DNA of 64,000 bases from an uncultured Lachnospiraceae bacterium. Its GTDB lineage: Bacteria; Bacillota; Clostridia; Lachnospirales; Lachnospiraceae. The position numbers and the translations under genes were made by a program. Below are positions 36,661-44,841 of the stretch, one piece after another. The notes under the pieces are model-generated. The model ran no database searches. It saw only the letters and a program-made list of their open reading frames with translations, and was not told the DNA's origin. Positions within the stretch are counted from its first letter, which is position 1, and each line of letters begins with the position of its first letter. The stretch is taken from contig CAJUIS010000006.1 of NCBI GenBank assembly GCA_910586645.1, forward strand, positions 34,961 through 98,960, in the 5' to 3' direction.

Positions 36661-37158
36661 TTATGAAATGGCGCCGTTTTTACTGCATGTAAGGCTTAAT
36701 GTCTGTGAAATCGTCTGATTGGAAGAGGATTTTACTGTAAAAGAGCCAAGAGCTTTATTTTTGGACTTTTTAGCGATGCTGGAAGTAAACGACCAGTTTT
36801 TGTTACTGGTTGTGGTAGAGCAAACGGCGCTGGTACAGGAAGAAGTTTTTCCATTGTAAGAGAAAGAGCCTGTCAGCGTATAGGTTCCGATTATTGTACT
36901 GTTTTTATATTTTATGGTATGTGTTTTTGAAACAGTTTTGGTTTGGTTGGAGGAAAAAGGTTGAATGGAAGTATTGGTGTTTTGCGCTATTACCGAGAGA
37001 GATTCTATAATCACAATCTCATCATCTTCATAAACAATTGCAGTGTTTGAAACGCTGCCTATACCTGTTTCAGGTTTGATAAAGGCGGCGGAAATGTATA
37101 TGGGAGTTGAAGCAAGAAGTATAAAAGCTGATAAAAATAAACAGATGCATTTTTTCAT
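36661..37158 (-). CDS. Small exported protein of unknown function
   Basis: 165 residues with a clear N-terminal signal peptide (KKCICLFLSAFILLASTPIYISAA). The mature part is Ser/Thr/Asn/Lys-rich and beta-strand-like (IIGTYTLTGSFSYNGKTSSC, then NWSFTSSIAKKSKNKALGSF), with three cysteines in its second half. No known domain recognised. It is the last gene of a minus-strand operon headed by a PadR regulator; 35 bases separate it from the HAAS-like gene. Base composition is AT-richer than the genes before 36.6 kb, which hints at recent acquisition. Confidence 0.8.
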   Translation of the reverse strand: MKKCICLFLSAFILLASTPIYISAAFIKPETGIGSVSNTAIVYEDDEIVIIESLSVIAQNTNTSIQPFSSNQTKTVSKTHTIKYKNSTIIGTYTLTGSFSYNGKTSSCTSAVCSTTTSNKNWSFTSSIAKKSKNKALGSFTVKSSSNQTISQTLSLTCSKNGAIS

Positions 37159-37193
37159 ATGGATTCGATCCTTTCTTTTTATAAAGTTTGTAA

Positions 37194-37595
37194 TTATTCA
37201 ATATTCGGTTCTGTATGATAGACAGAAATTGTTTCGTCTGTGATCACAGCGGATATTCCGTCTAAAATATACAGGTATCTGCCTACAAAGCATAATACAA
37301 TAAACAGAAGGACGCATAAGGAAATTAAAATTTTCTGCCGCTGCCTTTTTTTGATTAAAGCTGTGTGGATGGCTGCTCCAGGGAGAGTTTTCATCAGAGA
37401 ATCAATCATTTCAGAAACATCGCCAAATTCTGCTTCTGCGTCTTTAAAACCAGCGGAAGAATGCTCTTCCAGGTAAGCGATCAGATCATTTCTTATCATA
37501 TTCAGGATTCGTTGCTTATCCGGATACTCTTTTGGAAGATGTTGATTGATTTCATCCAGATAGTTTTGAATCTGAATTTCAAGATCACAGTTCAT
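37194..37595 (-). CDS. HAAS/DUF1700-like small membrane protein
   Basis: 133 residues: an N-terminal cytoplasmic helical domain (about 1-75, YLDEINQHLPKEYPDKQRIL, AEFGDVSEMIDSLM) like the HAAS alpha-solenoid that accompanies PadR regulators, then one membrane helix (about 88-110) and a short outer tail. Paralogous to the neighbour at 37611-38042: both have the YLxEI-x-x-x-[LI]P core and the EFG[DT] turn. In known PadR-HAAS pairs the HAAS protein is the regulator's membrane effector or sensor. RBS GGAGGG. Confidence 0.8.
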   Translation of the reverse strand: MNCDLEIQIQNYLDEINQHLPKEYPDKQRILNMIRNDLIAYLEEHSSAGFKDAEAEFGDVSEMIDSLMKTLPGAAIHTALIKKRQRQKILISLCVLLFIVLCFVGRYLYILDGISAVITDETISVYHTEPNIE

Positions 37596-37610
37596 GGCAA
37601 TCCCTCCCCT

Positions 37611-38042
37611 TTATTCTGTGTTTAATTCCATAAATTCTTCATAATCCACTTCTGTTCCGTTATAATAATAAGAAGTATCGCCATCCAACATTTTCAGAGG
37701 AGCGCTAAGATAGTGCATACAGCCCAGAGCGGCAAGCATGATCGATATAATTGTAAAAACGCAGGTGAGAAAAATAAAGCGGTTATGATGTTCCTTTTTT
37801 TGTAAAAAGGAGAGGATTTCTGTGCCTGAAAATTCATCTAAAAAGGAATCTGCAAATTCGTCGGTCGTACCAAATTCTTTGACAATATCTTTAAAAGAAG
37901 AATCTGGATGTTCTTTAAGAAAATCATTCAGATTTTTCCGGATGGTGTTTAGGAGACATTCTTTGTTCGTGTAAGAATCTGGAATTAATAAAGAAATTTC
38001 CCGTAGGTAACGTTTTATCTGACGCTGTAAATTATTTTTCAT
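37611..38042 (-). CDS. HAAS/DUF1700-like small membrane protein, paralogue of its neighbour
   Basis: 143 residues from the ATG at 38042, selected because AGGAG lies six bases upstream; the ATG at 38048 is too close to it. N-terminal helical domain (RYLREISLLIPDSYTNKE, VKEFGTTDEFADSFLDEF), one membrane helix (about 95-117) and a short acidic outer tail. It overlaps the padR stop region by 11 bases, so it is translationally coupled to the regulator, and precedes the second copy by 15 bases. Confidence 0.8.
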   Translation of the reverse strand: MKNNLQRQIKRYLREISLLIPDSYTNKECLLNTIRKNLNDFLKEHPDSSFKDIVKEFGTTDEFADSFLDEFSGTEILSFLQKKEHHNRFIFLTCVFTIISIMLAALGCMHYLSAPLKMLDGDTSYYYNGTEVDYEEFMELNTE

Positions 38043-38397
38043 ACACATCTCCTGTTTTTGAAACAAGTAAAAAAGCAATCAAATCTGTATAGTCAAAATA
38101 AGAATGTTTTAACTGTTCAAAATAATCCAGTCCCGTTGGTTCTAAATGATAGTAAACTCTGGTCTGACGCTTCCCTGCCTTTTTTTCGTAAAAAGAAATA
38201 TAATTCTGGTCTGACAGACGATAAAGAATAGGATACATAGAGCCTTCTAAAATTGTGTATTTTCCGTCACTGCGCTTTTTGAGTTCTTGTGAAAGCTGGT
38301 AACCGTACATATCTTCCTCGGATAAAAGTTTTAAAAGAAACATTTCGATTGTGGCTTTTTTTAAATTTGATAATAATTGTGATTTTTGTTTTTCCAT
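38032..38397 (-). CDS. PadR-family transcriptional regulator
   Basis: 121 residues. Winged-helix PadR signature: ATIEMFLLKLLSEEDMYGYQL, ILEGSMYPILYRLSDQNYI and RVYYHLEPTGLDYFEQL. A short dimerisation helix follows. First gene of the minus-strand operon with the two HAAS-like proteins and the small exported protein, and divergent from the exported-protein gene at 38586; the 188-base gap between them is where its operator should lie. Probably a repressor released by a signal, as usual in the family. Confidence 0.92.
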   Translation of the reverse strand: MEKQKSQLLSNLKKATIEMFLLKLLSEEDMYGYQLSQELKKRSDGKYTILEGSMYPILYRLSDQNYISFYEKKAGKRQTRVYYHLEPTGLDYFEQLKHSYFDYTDLIAFLLVSKTGDVYEK

Positions 38398-38494
38398 GTG
38401 GAATAGCTATCCTTGCAATTCTGTTATTGTATATGCCCTTTATAGTGTAACTCTTAATGATTAAAAAATCAATACATAGAATTACAATATAATG

Positions 38495-38523
38495 TTGACA
38501 AAATATATATGTAGGAATATAAT
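38495..38523 (+). promoter_or_regulatory. Perfect consensus sigma-A promoter
   Basis: TTGACA, 17 bases, TATAAT: 12 of 12 consensus positions with ideal spacing, about 56 bases before the TSS-distal ATG at 38586. Such a strong promoter normally needs repression, and the divergent padR gene is the obvious candidate. Confidence 0.9.
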
Positions 38524-38585
38524 GCAATTATCATCAATCGTATGCAAATGATGAAAAAATGATATAGAAAAGGAGAAGATAGAAT

Positions 38586-39410
38586 ATGTTAAAAAGACTG
38601 AAAGTTTTTGGGTTAATAATGATGATGGGATTAAGTTCTGCAACCGTTGTAAATGCGCAGCAAGATGTTAAAGCGAACAAAGAAGTTTATGCAGATTCTT
38701 TTCGCATTGAAGATGAAGCGGATCTGGGGGCAAAATCAGAAGAATATGATATGCCGTCTGAAGTAAGGGAATTTGTAGAAGATACTTTTGCAAAAAATGA
38801 AAATGCAAAAGTAACTGTATATAGTCCAGATGACAGCGCATCGGCTACAGGAGGAATCGCAGCTTTTGCAGATACAGGAAAATGGGGAAAGCAGCGGACT
38901 TATAAAGGATATACTCTGAAGGATTGGAAGGTACATGTGGAGAATAATTTTGGACATACGAACCTGAACGCTACTGGTAAATTAAAGAAAGCAATATTTG
39001 TATACTTTGCTTCTGAATTAGCGGATAAAATTATGCCGTTTGGGAGCGCTGGGCTTGCTCTGGCTGACTATTGTTTTGGAAATGGAAATATACAATATGC
39101 CGGAAGTGGTGATAAGGCAAGTTGCGATCCAAGTTTTACAGCAGATACAAAATTTACATATGTAAAATCAGGCGGATCGTGGCTTTTAGGGGCCCGCACT
39201 CACAAAGCAAAATTGTTAGATATTGACTGGTATTATTATTGCAAAAAAACAGGTAAAAGAAGTTATAAAAGGCATGTGTATAATAAGGTGTTGAGATCTC
39301 CAAATTTCAAGAATCCGGATGCAGTCGCAATTACAGGCACAGGCATAGGCGGTGTATTGGATGGCTCTATTAAAATAAAGGTGAAAAATGTAACGTTTGC
39401 ATTAGAGTAA
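38586..39410 (+). CDS. Exported protein of unknown function
   Basis: 274 residues with a signal peptide (FGLIMMMGLSSATVVNAQ) and an acidic pro-like segment up to about residue 90 (EADLGAKSEEYDMPSEVREF). The rest is basic and aromatic: KWGKQRTYKGYTLKDWKVH, FASELADKIMPFGSAGLALADY, WYYYCKKTGKRSYKRHVYNK. The middle stretch is amphipathic/hydrophobic. No known domain recognised. The acidic-then-basic layout could mean a propeptide and an active mature domain, but that is a guess. AT-rich, behind a perfect promoter and AGGAGAAG; divergent from padR. Confidence 0.8.
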   Translation: MLKRLKVFGLIMMMGLSSATVVNAQQDVKANKEVYADSFRIEDEADLGAKSEEYDMPSEVREFVEDTFAKNENAKVTVYSPDDSASATGGIAAFADTGKWGKQRTYKGYTLKDWKVHVENNFGHTNLNATGKLKKAIFVYFASELADKIMPFGSAGLALADYCFGNGNIQYAGSGDKASCDPSFTADTKFTYVKSGGSWLLGARTHKAKLLDIDWYYYCKKTGKRSYKRHVYNKVLRSPNFKNPDAVAITGTGIGGVLDGSIKIKVKNVTFALE

Positions 39411-39468
39411 TTTTGAAATTTTCATCTACATAGCAAAATAAAAAGCAGAAAGACAGGGAGCATCGGGT

Positions 39469-40101
39469 ATGGGTCAGATAACGAAAAAAGTATGGAAAAT
39501 ATTGTTAATTGTTTTGGGAATTGCGGCAGTAACAGTTCTTTTGACGCTGATGTGGCATTTGTTGTATTACAGGACGCATTACAGCAGCAGTAAATTTGCA
39601 TATAACGGCAATGGAAGGCTGTTGCTGGAAGGAGGAGGCGAATATGACGAATGCATTTCCGTAAAATTAGAGGGCAATTATTTTGACCATAAGATGTTTT
39701 ATCCGGATAAAGACAGTATATGGGTAAAAGCAGACTGCAATGGGAGAGCTGTTTTTGACGGGTATTACTATGCGGGAAATATGGGAGACTATGCGCCTGA
39801 TTTGATGGATCCGGAAGACAATGCCGTTTTGGAAGAATATAACGGCAGATTGGCTTATGCCGATTATCGGGACAAAGAGCAGTGGGAACTTATCTTTTAT
39901 CTGACCGATGTTTCCCAAATTGCAGAAAATGGGAAGCCTGGGCAAAAGGGGCTTTTGGTTTTGGCAAGCCAGGATTTGTTTCGTCCGGAAGAAGTGGTGC
40001 AGAAAGCAATCCTGCAGTCGGAGAAAACAGAACGCATAAGAACGGAACCTGTATGGGAAAATTACATTGCAAATCAGAAACATGAAACACAAGGAAGATA
40101 A
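39469..40101 (+). CDS. Membrane-anchored protein of unknown function
   Basis: 210 residues. An N-terminal membrane anchor (about 8-32, ILLIVLGIAAVTVLLTLMW) is followed by an outer domain with beta-rich segments (GRLLLEGGGEYDECISVKLEGN, VFDGYYYAGNMGDYAPD) and a helical charged tail. No lipobox or recognised domain. It follows the exported-protein gene by 58 bases with only a moderate RBS (AGGGAGC) and is terminated by the hairpin at 40102-40154. Composition is closer to the rest of the window than its upstream neighbour, so whether it belongs to the AT-rich block is unclear. Confidence 0.75.
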   Translation: MGQITKKVWKILLIVLGIAAVTVLLTLMWHLLYYRTHYSSSKFAYNGNGRLLLEGGGEYDECISVKLEGNYFDHKMFYPDKDSIWVKADCNGRAVFDGYYYAGNMGDYAPDLMDPEDNAVLEEYNGRLAYADYRDKEQWELIFYLTDVSQIAENGKPGQKGLLVLASQDLFRPEEVVQKAILQSEKTERIRTEPVWENYIANQKHETQGR

Positions 40102-40154
40102 AAAACTGGCAGGACGCTTTTTTTGGAAAGGATAAAGCGCCCTGCCGGTTTTTT
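40102..40154 (+). terminator. Rho-independent terminator
   Basis: A 19-bp stem (AAAACTGGCAGGACGCTTT / AAAGCGCCCTGCCGGTTTT) with two wobble pairs and a 13-base loop, ending in six T, directly after the stop at 40101. Confidence 0.9.
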
Positions 40155-40252
40155 GAATGCTGTTTTAAAGACAGGAGAGACTTTATGCCGCACGCCCGGA
40201 AAGAAAAGCCTTTAAAATATTCTGCTGCAAAGGCAAACGTGAATCGTTTTGG

Positions 40253-40281
40253 TTGACAGAATTTTTATAATGTGATAGTTT
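40253..40281 (+). promoter_or_regulatory. Possible promoter of the 40350 gene
   Basis: A perfect TTGACA, 17 bases, then TAGTTT with an upstream TG. The -10 is weak, so confidence is limited. A five-unit heptamer repeat lies between it and the gene. Confidence 0.4.
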
Positions 40282-40287
40282 TAAATC

Positions 40288-40322
40288 GTAAGTAGTAAGT
40301 AATAAGTGATAAGCAGTAAGTA
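40288..40322 (+). repeat. Five tandem 7-base repeats in the leader of the 40350 gene
   Basis: Five consecutive units GTAAGTA, GTAAGTA, ATAAGTG, ATAAGCA, GTAAGTA (consensus RTAAGYR) without interruption, 28 bases before the ATG. The copy number of such short units changes easily by slippage. Confidence 0.85.
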
Positions 40323-40349
40323 AAGCGGAAAACAGGAAGGAGAACAGAG

Positions 40350-41249
40350 ATGAAAGAATTTTCGATAAAAGAACAGTTTGCACTGGTGGCATTAGACGGG
40401 CAGAACAGCGAGCATGATTCTGTTGCAAAGAAGGTTGCGGTGAGGGGAATCGCAATGGCGGGTTTTTTGCAGAAAATACTGGATGGCGCCGCAAAAGATA
40501 ATATATCAGAGATTTCAGCGTATCTGCGTGAGAAAACGCAAAAAGTACAAAAGATGAAGAAAAAAGAACGGAATCTGACAGAATGGGAGACGGCACAGGT
40601 TTTAACAGAACAAAACGTGCTTTCCAAAATACCGGATCTGCTTGGCTGCGATATGAATTTTCATACAGCCGGCGTCAGCATCTGGCAGTATAAATGCGAT
40701 GAAGAGGAGTATTTAAAGATTACGGAAGGCGTGCGCGCAGAGATACTGGAGCCGGGAGAAGTCAGCGCGGAAACGATCTGCCTTTTGTATCTGTTTCGGG
40801 AATGCGGATGTATACACGATATTTTTTCGATAAGAGAGCAGGAGCAGATGGAACGGAGACTGATAGAGCTTATGACAAAAGAGCCGCTTTATAAAGCCAT
40901 TTTAGAAACGGAGTTTCACAGCGGCGTAAGCAATACGTATGTGGCGTTTGTAAAGAAAAAGAGCAAATTGTTTCAAAATCCCTATTTACAGGGCGTGAAC
41001 CTTGCATTTCCGTTTTTTGACAGAAGGCAGGCGATTTTTATTGATATGATGACATTAAAAACGAACTCTGCAGAAAGGCGGGAAGCGGTTGCGCAGTATT
41101 TGCGGGAAAACGGCCATTGCTGCGAAATCGTTTTACGGGGAGAAGAGCATTTGCTGAAAATTGACAACAGTTATTATAAGGCATGGCCATATGCGAGAGC
41201 GTGCCGGATTCCTGTTCAGGGAGTGGAACTGCTTCCGGTTTATCAGTAG
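40350..41249 (+). CDS. Unknown cytoplasmic protein, weakly GPP34-like
   Basis: 299 residues, no signal or membrane helix. The N-terminus (FSIKEQFALVALDG, then VAVRGIAMAGFLQKIL) faintly recalls the start of GPP34/Golgi phosphoprotein 3-type domains, which bind phosphoinositides in eukaryotes and occur uncharacterised in bacteria. The rest is mixed alpha/beta with conserved-looking VLTEQNVLSKIPDLLGCDMNF and YLREKTQKV. The assignment is tentative. It has AAGGAG before the ATG, and the small MerR-like gene follows after eight bases. Confidence 0.65.
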   Translation: MKEFSIKEQFALVALDGQNSEHDSVAKKVAVRGIAMAGFLQKILDGAAKDNISEISAYLREKTQKVQKMKKKERNLTEWETAQVLTEQNVLSKIPDLLGCDMNFHTAGVSIWQYKCDEEEYLKITEGVRAEILEPGEVSAETICLLYLFRECGCIHDIFSIREQEQMERRLIELMTKEPLYKAILETEFHSGVSNTYVAFVKKKSKLFQNPYLQGVNLAFPFFDRRQAIFIDMMTLKTNSAERREAVAQYLRENGHCCEIVLRGEEHLLKIDNSYYKAWPYARACRIPVQGVELLPVYQ

Positions 41250-41257
41250 GCGGGCAT

Positions 41258-41509
41258 ATGTCAAGACAAAGGACAATAGAAAAAATTATGCAGTCGGAAT
41301 ATGTGTCAATTGGAGAGCTGGCCAGGCTGACGGGATGCCGTTACAGTACGCTGAAATTTTATACAGAGGAAGGAATGCTCCCTTTTGAACAGGAGGATAC
41401 AAATATGACGCGCAGATTTCCGCGCAAGAAGGCAGCAGACAGGATTAAAGAAATCCGGAAACTGCGGGAAGAGGGCAAAGGAATCCCTGAGATAAAAGAA
41501 ATTCTGTAA
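41258..41509 (+). CDS. Short MerR-type helix-turn-helix protein
   Basis: 83 residues from the ATG at 41258; longer in-frame starts lie within the upstream gene. The segment SIGELARLTGCRYSTLKFYTEEG is a MerR-type helix-turn-helix with the wing (LPFEQEDT... MTRRF), followed by a single helix (KIRKLREEGKGIPEIKEIL-like). There is no effector or long dimerisation domain, so it may be a stand-alone DNA-binding module or an excisionase-like helper. Eight bases after the 40350 gene, hence one transcript. The RBS is poor (GGCGGGC). Confidence 0.7.
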   Translation: MSRQRTIEKIMQSEYVSIGELARLTGCRYSTLKFYTEEGMLPFEQEDTNMTRRFPRKKAADRIKEIRKLREEGKGIPEIKEIL

Positions 41510-41591
41510 CGTTTATCTGTTTATTTTTTTCCTGAACTTACCGAAATAATAAATAATAGAATACACGAAAGCAGAATACGGGGTAAAAAAT

Positions 41592-44500
41592 ATGAAGATA
41601 GAAAAAAATGCCTTGCTGGAGCAGGCAGTGCAAAACGAACAGCCCTTTGCAAAAGCGAAAGTTGCAGGTTCTTTTTCTGAAACAGTAAAGGCAAAGGCGG
41701 ACAGACTTGACAGAGCCGTTTTGGCAGGGCAGACAGGATATGGGAAAGAAGAGCTCAAAGCGAAGAGCGCGGCGGAAGAAATCGCAGAGAAAATCGGCGG
41801 CCAGATGAGTGCGACAGACCGGAAAAACCAGATGGCGGTGCTGTCTAACACCCTGACGCTGGAAGATTATAAAAAAGCGCAGGAGGATGGTTTTTCACTG
41901 CATAGCGTAAGCGGCGGGACGATTGTCACTGTAACGGACGAGATTAAGGCGCAGCTTGCAAAAGCGGGCGTGGATGTGTCCCATATGGGAGGCGGGCTTA
42001 CGAAAGAGCAGCTCGAAGAAATTGGAGGAAGCCTGGCTGCGGCAAATCAACTGGAAAAATGCTTTAAAAATGCAGATCTTCCTGTTTCCGAGGAAAATAT
42101 GACGGATGGAATGGAAGCGTTTTTGCAGGCAAAAGAACTTGGGCCGCTGTCGGACGGAGCCGTGAAATATATGCTTGACAATCATCTTTCTCCCAGTATA
42201 GAAAATATCTATCTGGCGGAGTTTTCAGGAAGCGCATTCTATGCGCCGTCAGAAGAGGAAATTGATTTTGACGCGCTGCGGGGACAAATGGAACAGGTCA
42301 TTGCCGCGGCTGGCAAAGAGGTAAATGAACAGACGCTTGCAGACAGTGAATGGATGATAAAGAACGGCATAGCGTTTACGGCAGAAAATTTTTCTTATAT
42401 GCAGAAGCTTTCAGGCCTTGCATTTCCGGTGCAGGGAAATGAAATCGCAGAGGCCATTGCCGTTTCGGTAGCGGAAGGCGGACGTCCGAAAGACGCAATG
42501 CTTCTGCAGGAGTATACGCTGACGGCACAGGCAAAACATGCTGTGGAAGTCGTTATGGAAGCGACGGACGAGGATATCGCGTATCTGACGGCAAACCATA
42601 TGGAACTGACCATAGAAAATTTAGAACAGACGGCGTATCGGCGCAGGCAGGGCATGCTGGATATGACGGCGGCGAAATCTGCCATGGAAGCTGGAAACCA
42701 GGCCGCCGGAAATCCGGAATCGGATTCTTATGGGAACGCGTCCGGCGTAAAACCGGCAGACGACGGGCTTGCTTTTCTGACGGCGAAGCGCATTCTGGAA
42801 GAAACGCGCCTTGCCATGACAACAGAAGCTAACAGAGCCCTTATGAAACAGGGCATTTCCATAGATACGAAGCCTTTGGAAGAACTGGTGGAGAAATTAA
42901 AAGAACAGGAGAACAGCTATTATGCCGCGCTGCTTTCAGAGAGCGGCGAAGCGGCGGATGTTTCCATAGCGTCTCTTTTTGAGGAGACGACGCAGAAAGT
43001 CTCCGATTTAAAACAGATGCCGGCGTATGTGCTGGGTATGAAAAATTACTCCCTCCGTACGGTGAACGGGCTGCATGAAGCGGGCAGCGCGTTAAAAAGC
43101 GCTATGGAAAAGGCGGGGGAAAGTTATGAGACGTTAATGACCGGGCCAAGAAAAGATCTGGGGGATTCCATTCAGAAGGCGTTTGCGAACGTGGATGATA
43201 TCCTGTCGGATCTGGATATGGAACAAAATGAAGAGAACAGACGGGCAGTCCGTATTCTGGCCTATAACAGCCTGGAAATAAACAGAGAATCTATTTTAAC
43301 AATGAAAGCCGCGGATGAAAGGGTGCAGCGGACATTTGCAAATCTGACTCCGGCGGCGGTGCGGGAGCTGATCCGGGAAGGGAGCAACCCGCTTGATATG
43401 GATCTGGACGCGCTGAACAGAAAAGCGGAAGAAATCCGCAGGGAACAGGCCGATGCAGATACGGAGCGTTTCAGTGAATATCTCTGGAAGCTGGAGCAGA
43501 ATCATGGGATTTCCAAAGAAGAAAGAGAGTCGTTTATCGGCGTTTACCGTCTGATTCATCAGATTGAAAAAACAGATGGAGCCGCAATCGGGGCCCTTGT
43601 CAGCCAGGGTGCGAAATTTACGATGCGCAATCTTTTAACGGCTGTGCGCAGCGCAAAAAAAAGCGGCATGGATTATACAGTGGACGATGAATTTGGCGGC
43701 ATGGACGCTTCTGAGACAGAGACAAAATCTATCACAGATCAAATAGAAACGGCATATCAGGCGGATTGCGTCAAAGACGTGATGGAGACGCTTACTCCGG
43801 TTGTAATGCAGAAGCTTCTGGAGAACCCTGACTGGGAAAATTACACGCCGGAGCAGTTAAAACAGGCTCTTTTGGAATACGCCGAGGAGACGTCCGGGCA
43901 GGAGCGGGCGCTGGACAGTAAATATGCAGAAGCCCAGTTGGAAGAGCTTCGTCAGGCGGCTTCGTCAGACGAAGAGGTGTACCGGTTCCTGGAACGGTAT
44001 GAGCTGCCGAACACAGTGGACAATATTCTGGCTGCAAACCGTATGGTACACAGGAGAAACCAGGTGTTTTCTCAGGTATTCAACAGTGAAAAAGTCTTTT
44101 CCGGGGACGAAGTGGATTTTGCGGCGATTCAGGAGGAGATCCTTGCCCGCTTTGCAAACGCGTTAAAGACGCCCAAAGAAATGGCGGCCGCGCAGGAGGT
44201 TTTGGCGGAGACTGCAGAGAATGTAATGAAAACGATGATTGCGGACAATGAGCATATCACAAGTATGGACATCCGCGAGCTGCAGTTGATGAATAAACAG
44301 CTTTCCATTGCCGGAAAAATGGCGGAGAATGAAGAATACACAATTCCCGTTCTGGTAGGAGGGGAAGTTACAAACATATCTCTTAAAATTGTCCGGGGAG
44401 AAAAGAAAAAAGGCATGGTGGAAATCATGTTTGAAACTGCAAAAGCCGGAAAAGTCGCAGCCAGCATAGAAGCGAAGGAAAAGGGAGTTTCCGGGCTTGC

Positions 44501-44753
44501 GGCGGTGGACAATCCGGAAATGAAGCGGCTTTTAGAAACGCATAAGACGGAAATGATAAAAGGGTTTGATGAAGAGTCGTGCGATTTGCAGGTTGCATAT
44601 GTCTCGAAACTGAATTTTGACGTATTTTCCCATCATTCCAGGAAAAGTGACGTCACAGAGGAAACCGGGGAGGAAGTATACCAGGTGCAGACGAAGAGGC
44701 TTTATCAAATTGCAAAGAGCTTTATTGAAAACGTTAAGAAACTGGAACTTTAG
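41592..44753 (+). CDS. 1053-residue flagellin-linked protein with a FliK-like C-terminus
   Basis: No signal peptide or membrane helix. The body is helical and built of degenerate repeats containing an x-T-x-E-N-[IFL] turn (MELTIENLEQTAYRR, IAFTAENFSYMQKL, LPNTVDNILAANRM, LSPSIENIYLAEF). Residues about 915-1050 change to a mixed fold (ISLKIVRGEKKKGMVEIMFETAKAGKVAASIEA) that resembles the C-terminal domain of the flagellar hook-length protein FliK, where glutamate/valine-rich strands are followed by a helix. It may correspond to a family I recall as DUF6240, which I could not check. Its place directly before flagellin and FliS supports a flagellar role, perhaps export substrate or length control. 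Confidence 0.75.
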   Translation: MKIEKNALLEQAVQNEQPFAKAKVAGSFSETVKAKADRLDRAVLAGQTGYGKEELKAKSAAEEIAEKIGGQMSATDRKNQMAVLSNTLTLEDYKKAQEDGFSLHSVSGGTIVTVTDEIKAQLAKAGVDVSHMGGGLTKEQLEEIGGSLAAANQLEKCFKNADLPVSEENMTDGMEAFLQAKELGPLSDGAVKYMLDNHLSPSIENIYLAEFSGSAFYAPSEEEIDFDALRGQMEQVIAAAGKEVNEQTLADSEWMIKNGIAFTAENFSYMQKLSGLAFPVQGNEIAEAIAVSVAEGGRPKDAMLLQEYTLTAQAKHAVEVVMEATDEDIAYLTANHMELTIENLEQTAYRRRQGMLDMTAAKSAMEAGNQAAGNPESDSYGNASGVKPADDGLAFLTAKRILEETRLAMTTEANRALMKQGISIDTKPLEELVEKLKEQENSYYAALLSESGEAADVSIASLFEETTQKVSDLKQMPAYVLGMKNYSLRTVNGLHEAGSALKSAMEKAGESYETLMTGPRKDLGDSIQKAFANVDDILSDLDMEQNEENRRAVRILAYNSLEINRESILTMKAADERVQRTFANLTPAAVRELIREGSNPLDMDLDALNRKAEEIRREQADADTERFSEYLWKLEQNHGISKEERESFIGVYRLIHQIEKTDGAAIGALVSQGAKFTMRNLLTAVRSAKKSGMDYTVDDEFGGMDASETETKSITDQIETAYQADCVKDVMETLTPVVMQKLLENPDWENYTPEQLKQALLEYAEETSGQERALDSKYAEAQLEELRQAASSDEEVYRFLERYELPNTVDNILAANRMVHRRNQVFSQVFNSEKVFSGDEVDFAAIQEEILARFANALKTPKEMAAAQEVLAETAENVMKTMIADNEHITSMDIRELQLMNKQLSIAGKMAENEEYTIPVLVGGEVTNISLKIVRGEKKKGMVEIMFETAKAGKVAASIEAKEKGVSGLAAVDNPEMKRLLETHKTEMIKGFDEESCDLQVAYVSKLNFDVFSHHSRKSDVTEETGEEVYQVQTKRLYQIAKSFIENVKKLEL

Positions 44754-44761
44754 GCCGATAT
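44735..44761 (+). promoter_or_regulatory. Sigma-D (sigma-28) promoter of the flagellin gene
   Basis: TAAG, 15 bases, GCCGATAT: 3 of 4 and 8 of 8 matches to the flagellar consensus TAAA-N15-GCCGATAT. It overlaps the last codons of the preceding gene and lies about 75 bases before the flagellin ATG. Confidence 0.85.
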
Positions 44762-44841
44762 AAAAGTCACAGATATGATATGAAAAGCTACAGGGATGTA
44801 ACAAAACTGCACGGACGCAGAAGAAGAGGAAGGTATGAAAT

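Noticed and set aside
36661..39410. A prophage or transposon in the AT-rich block
   Set aside because: No integrase, transposase or attachment repeats are visible.
40288..40322. Short direct repeats as a CRISPR array
   Set aside because: Units are 7 bases with no spacers and no cas genes nearby.
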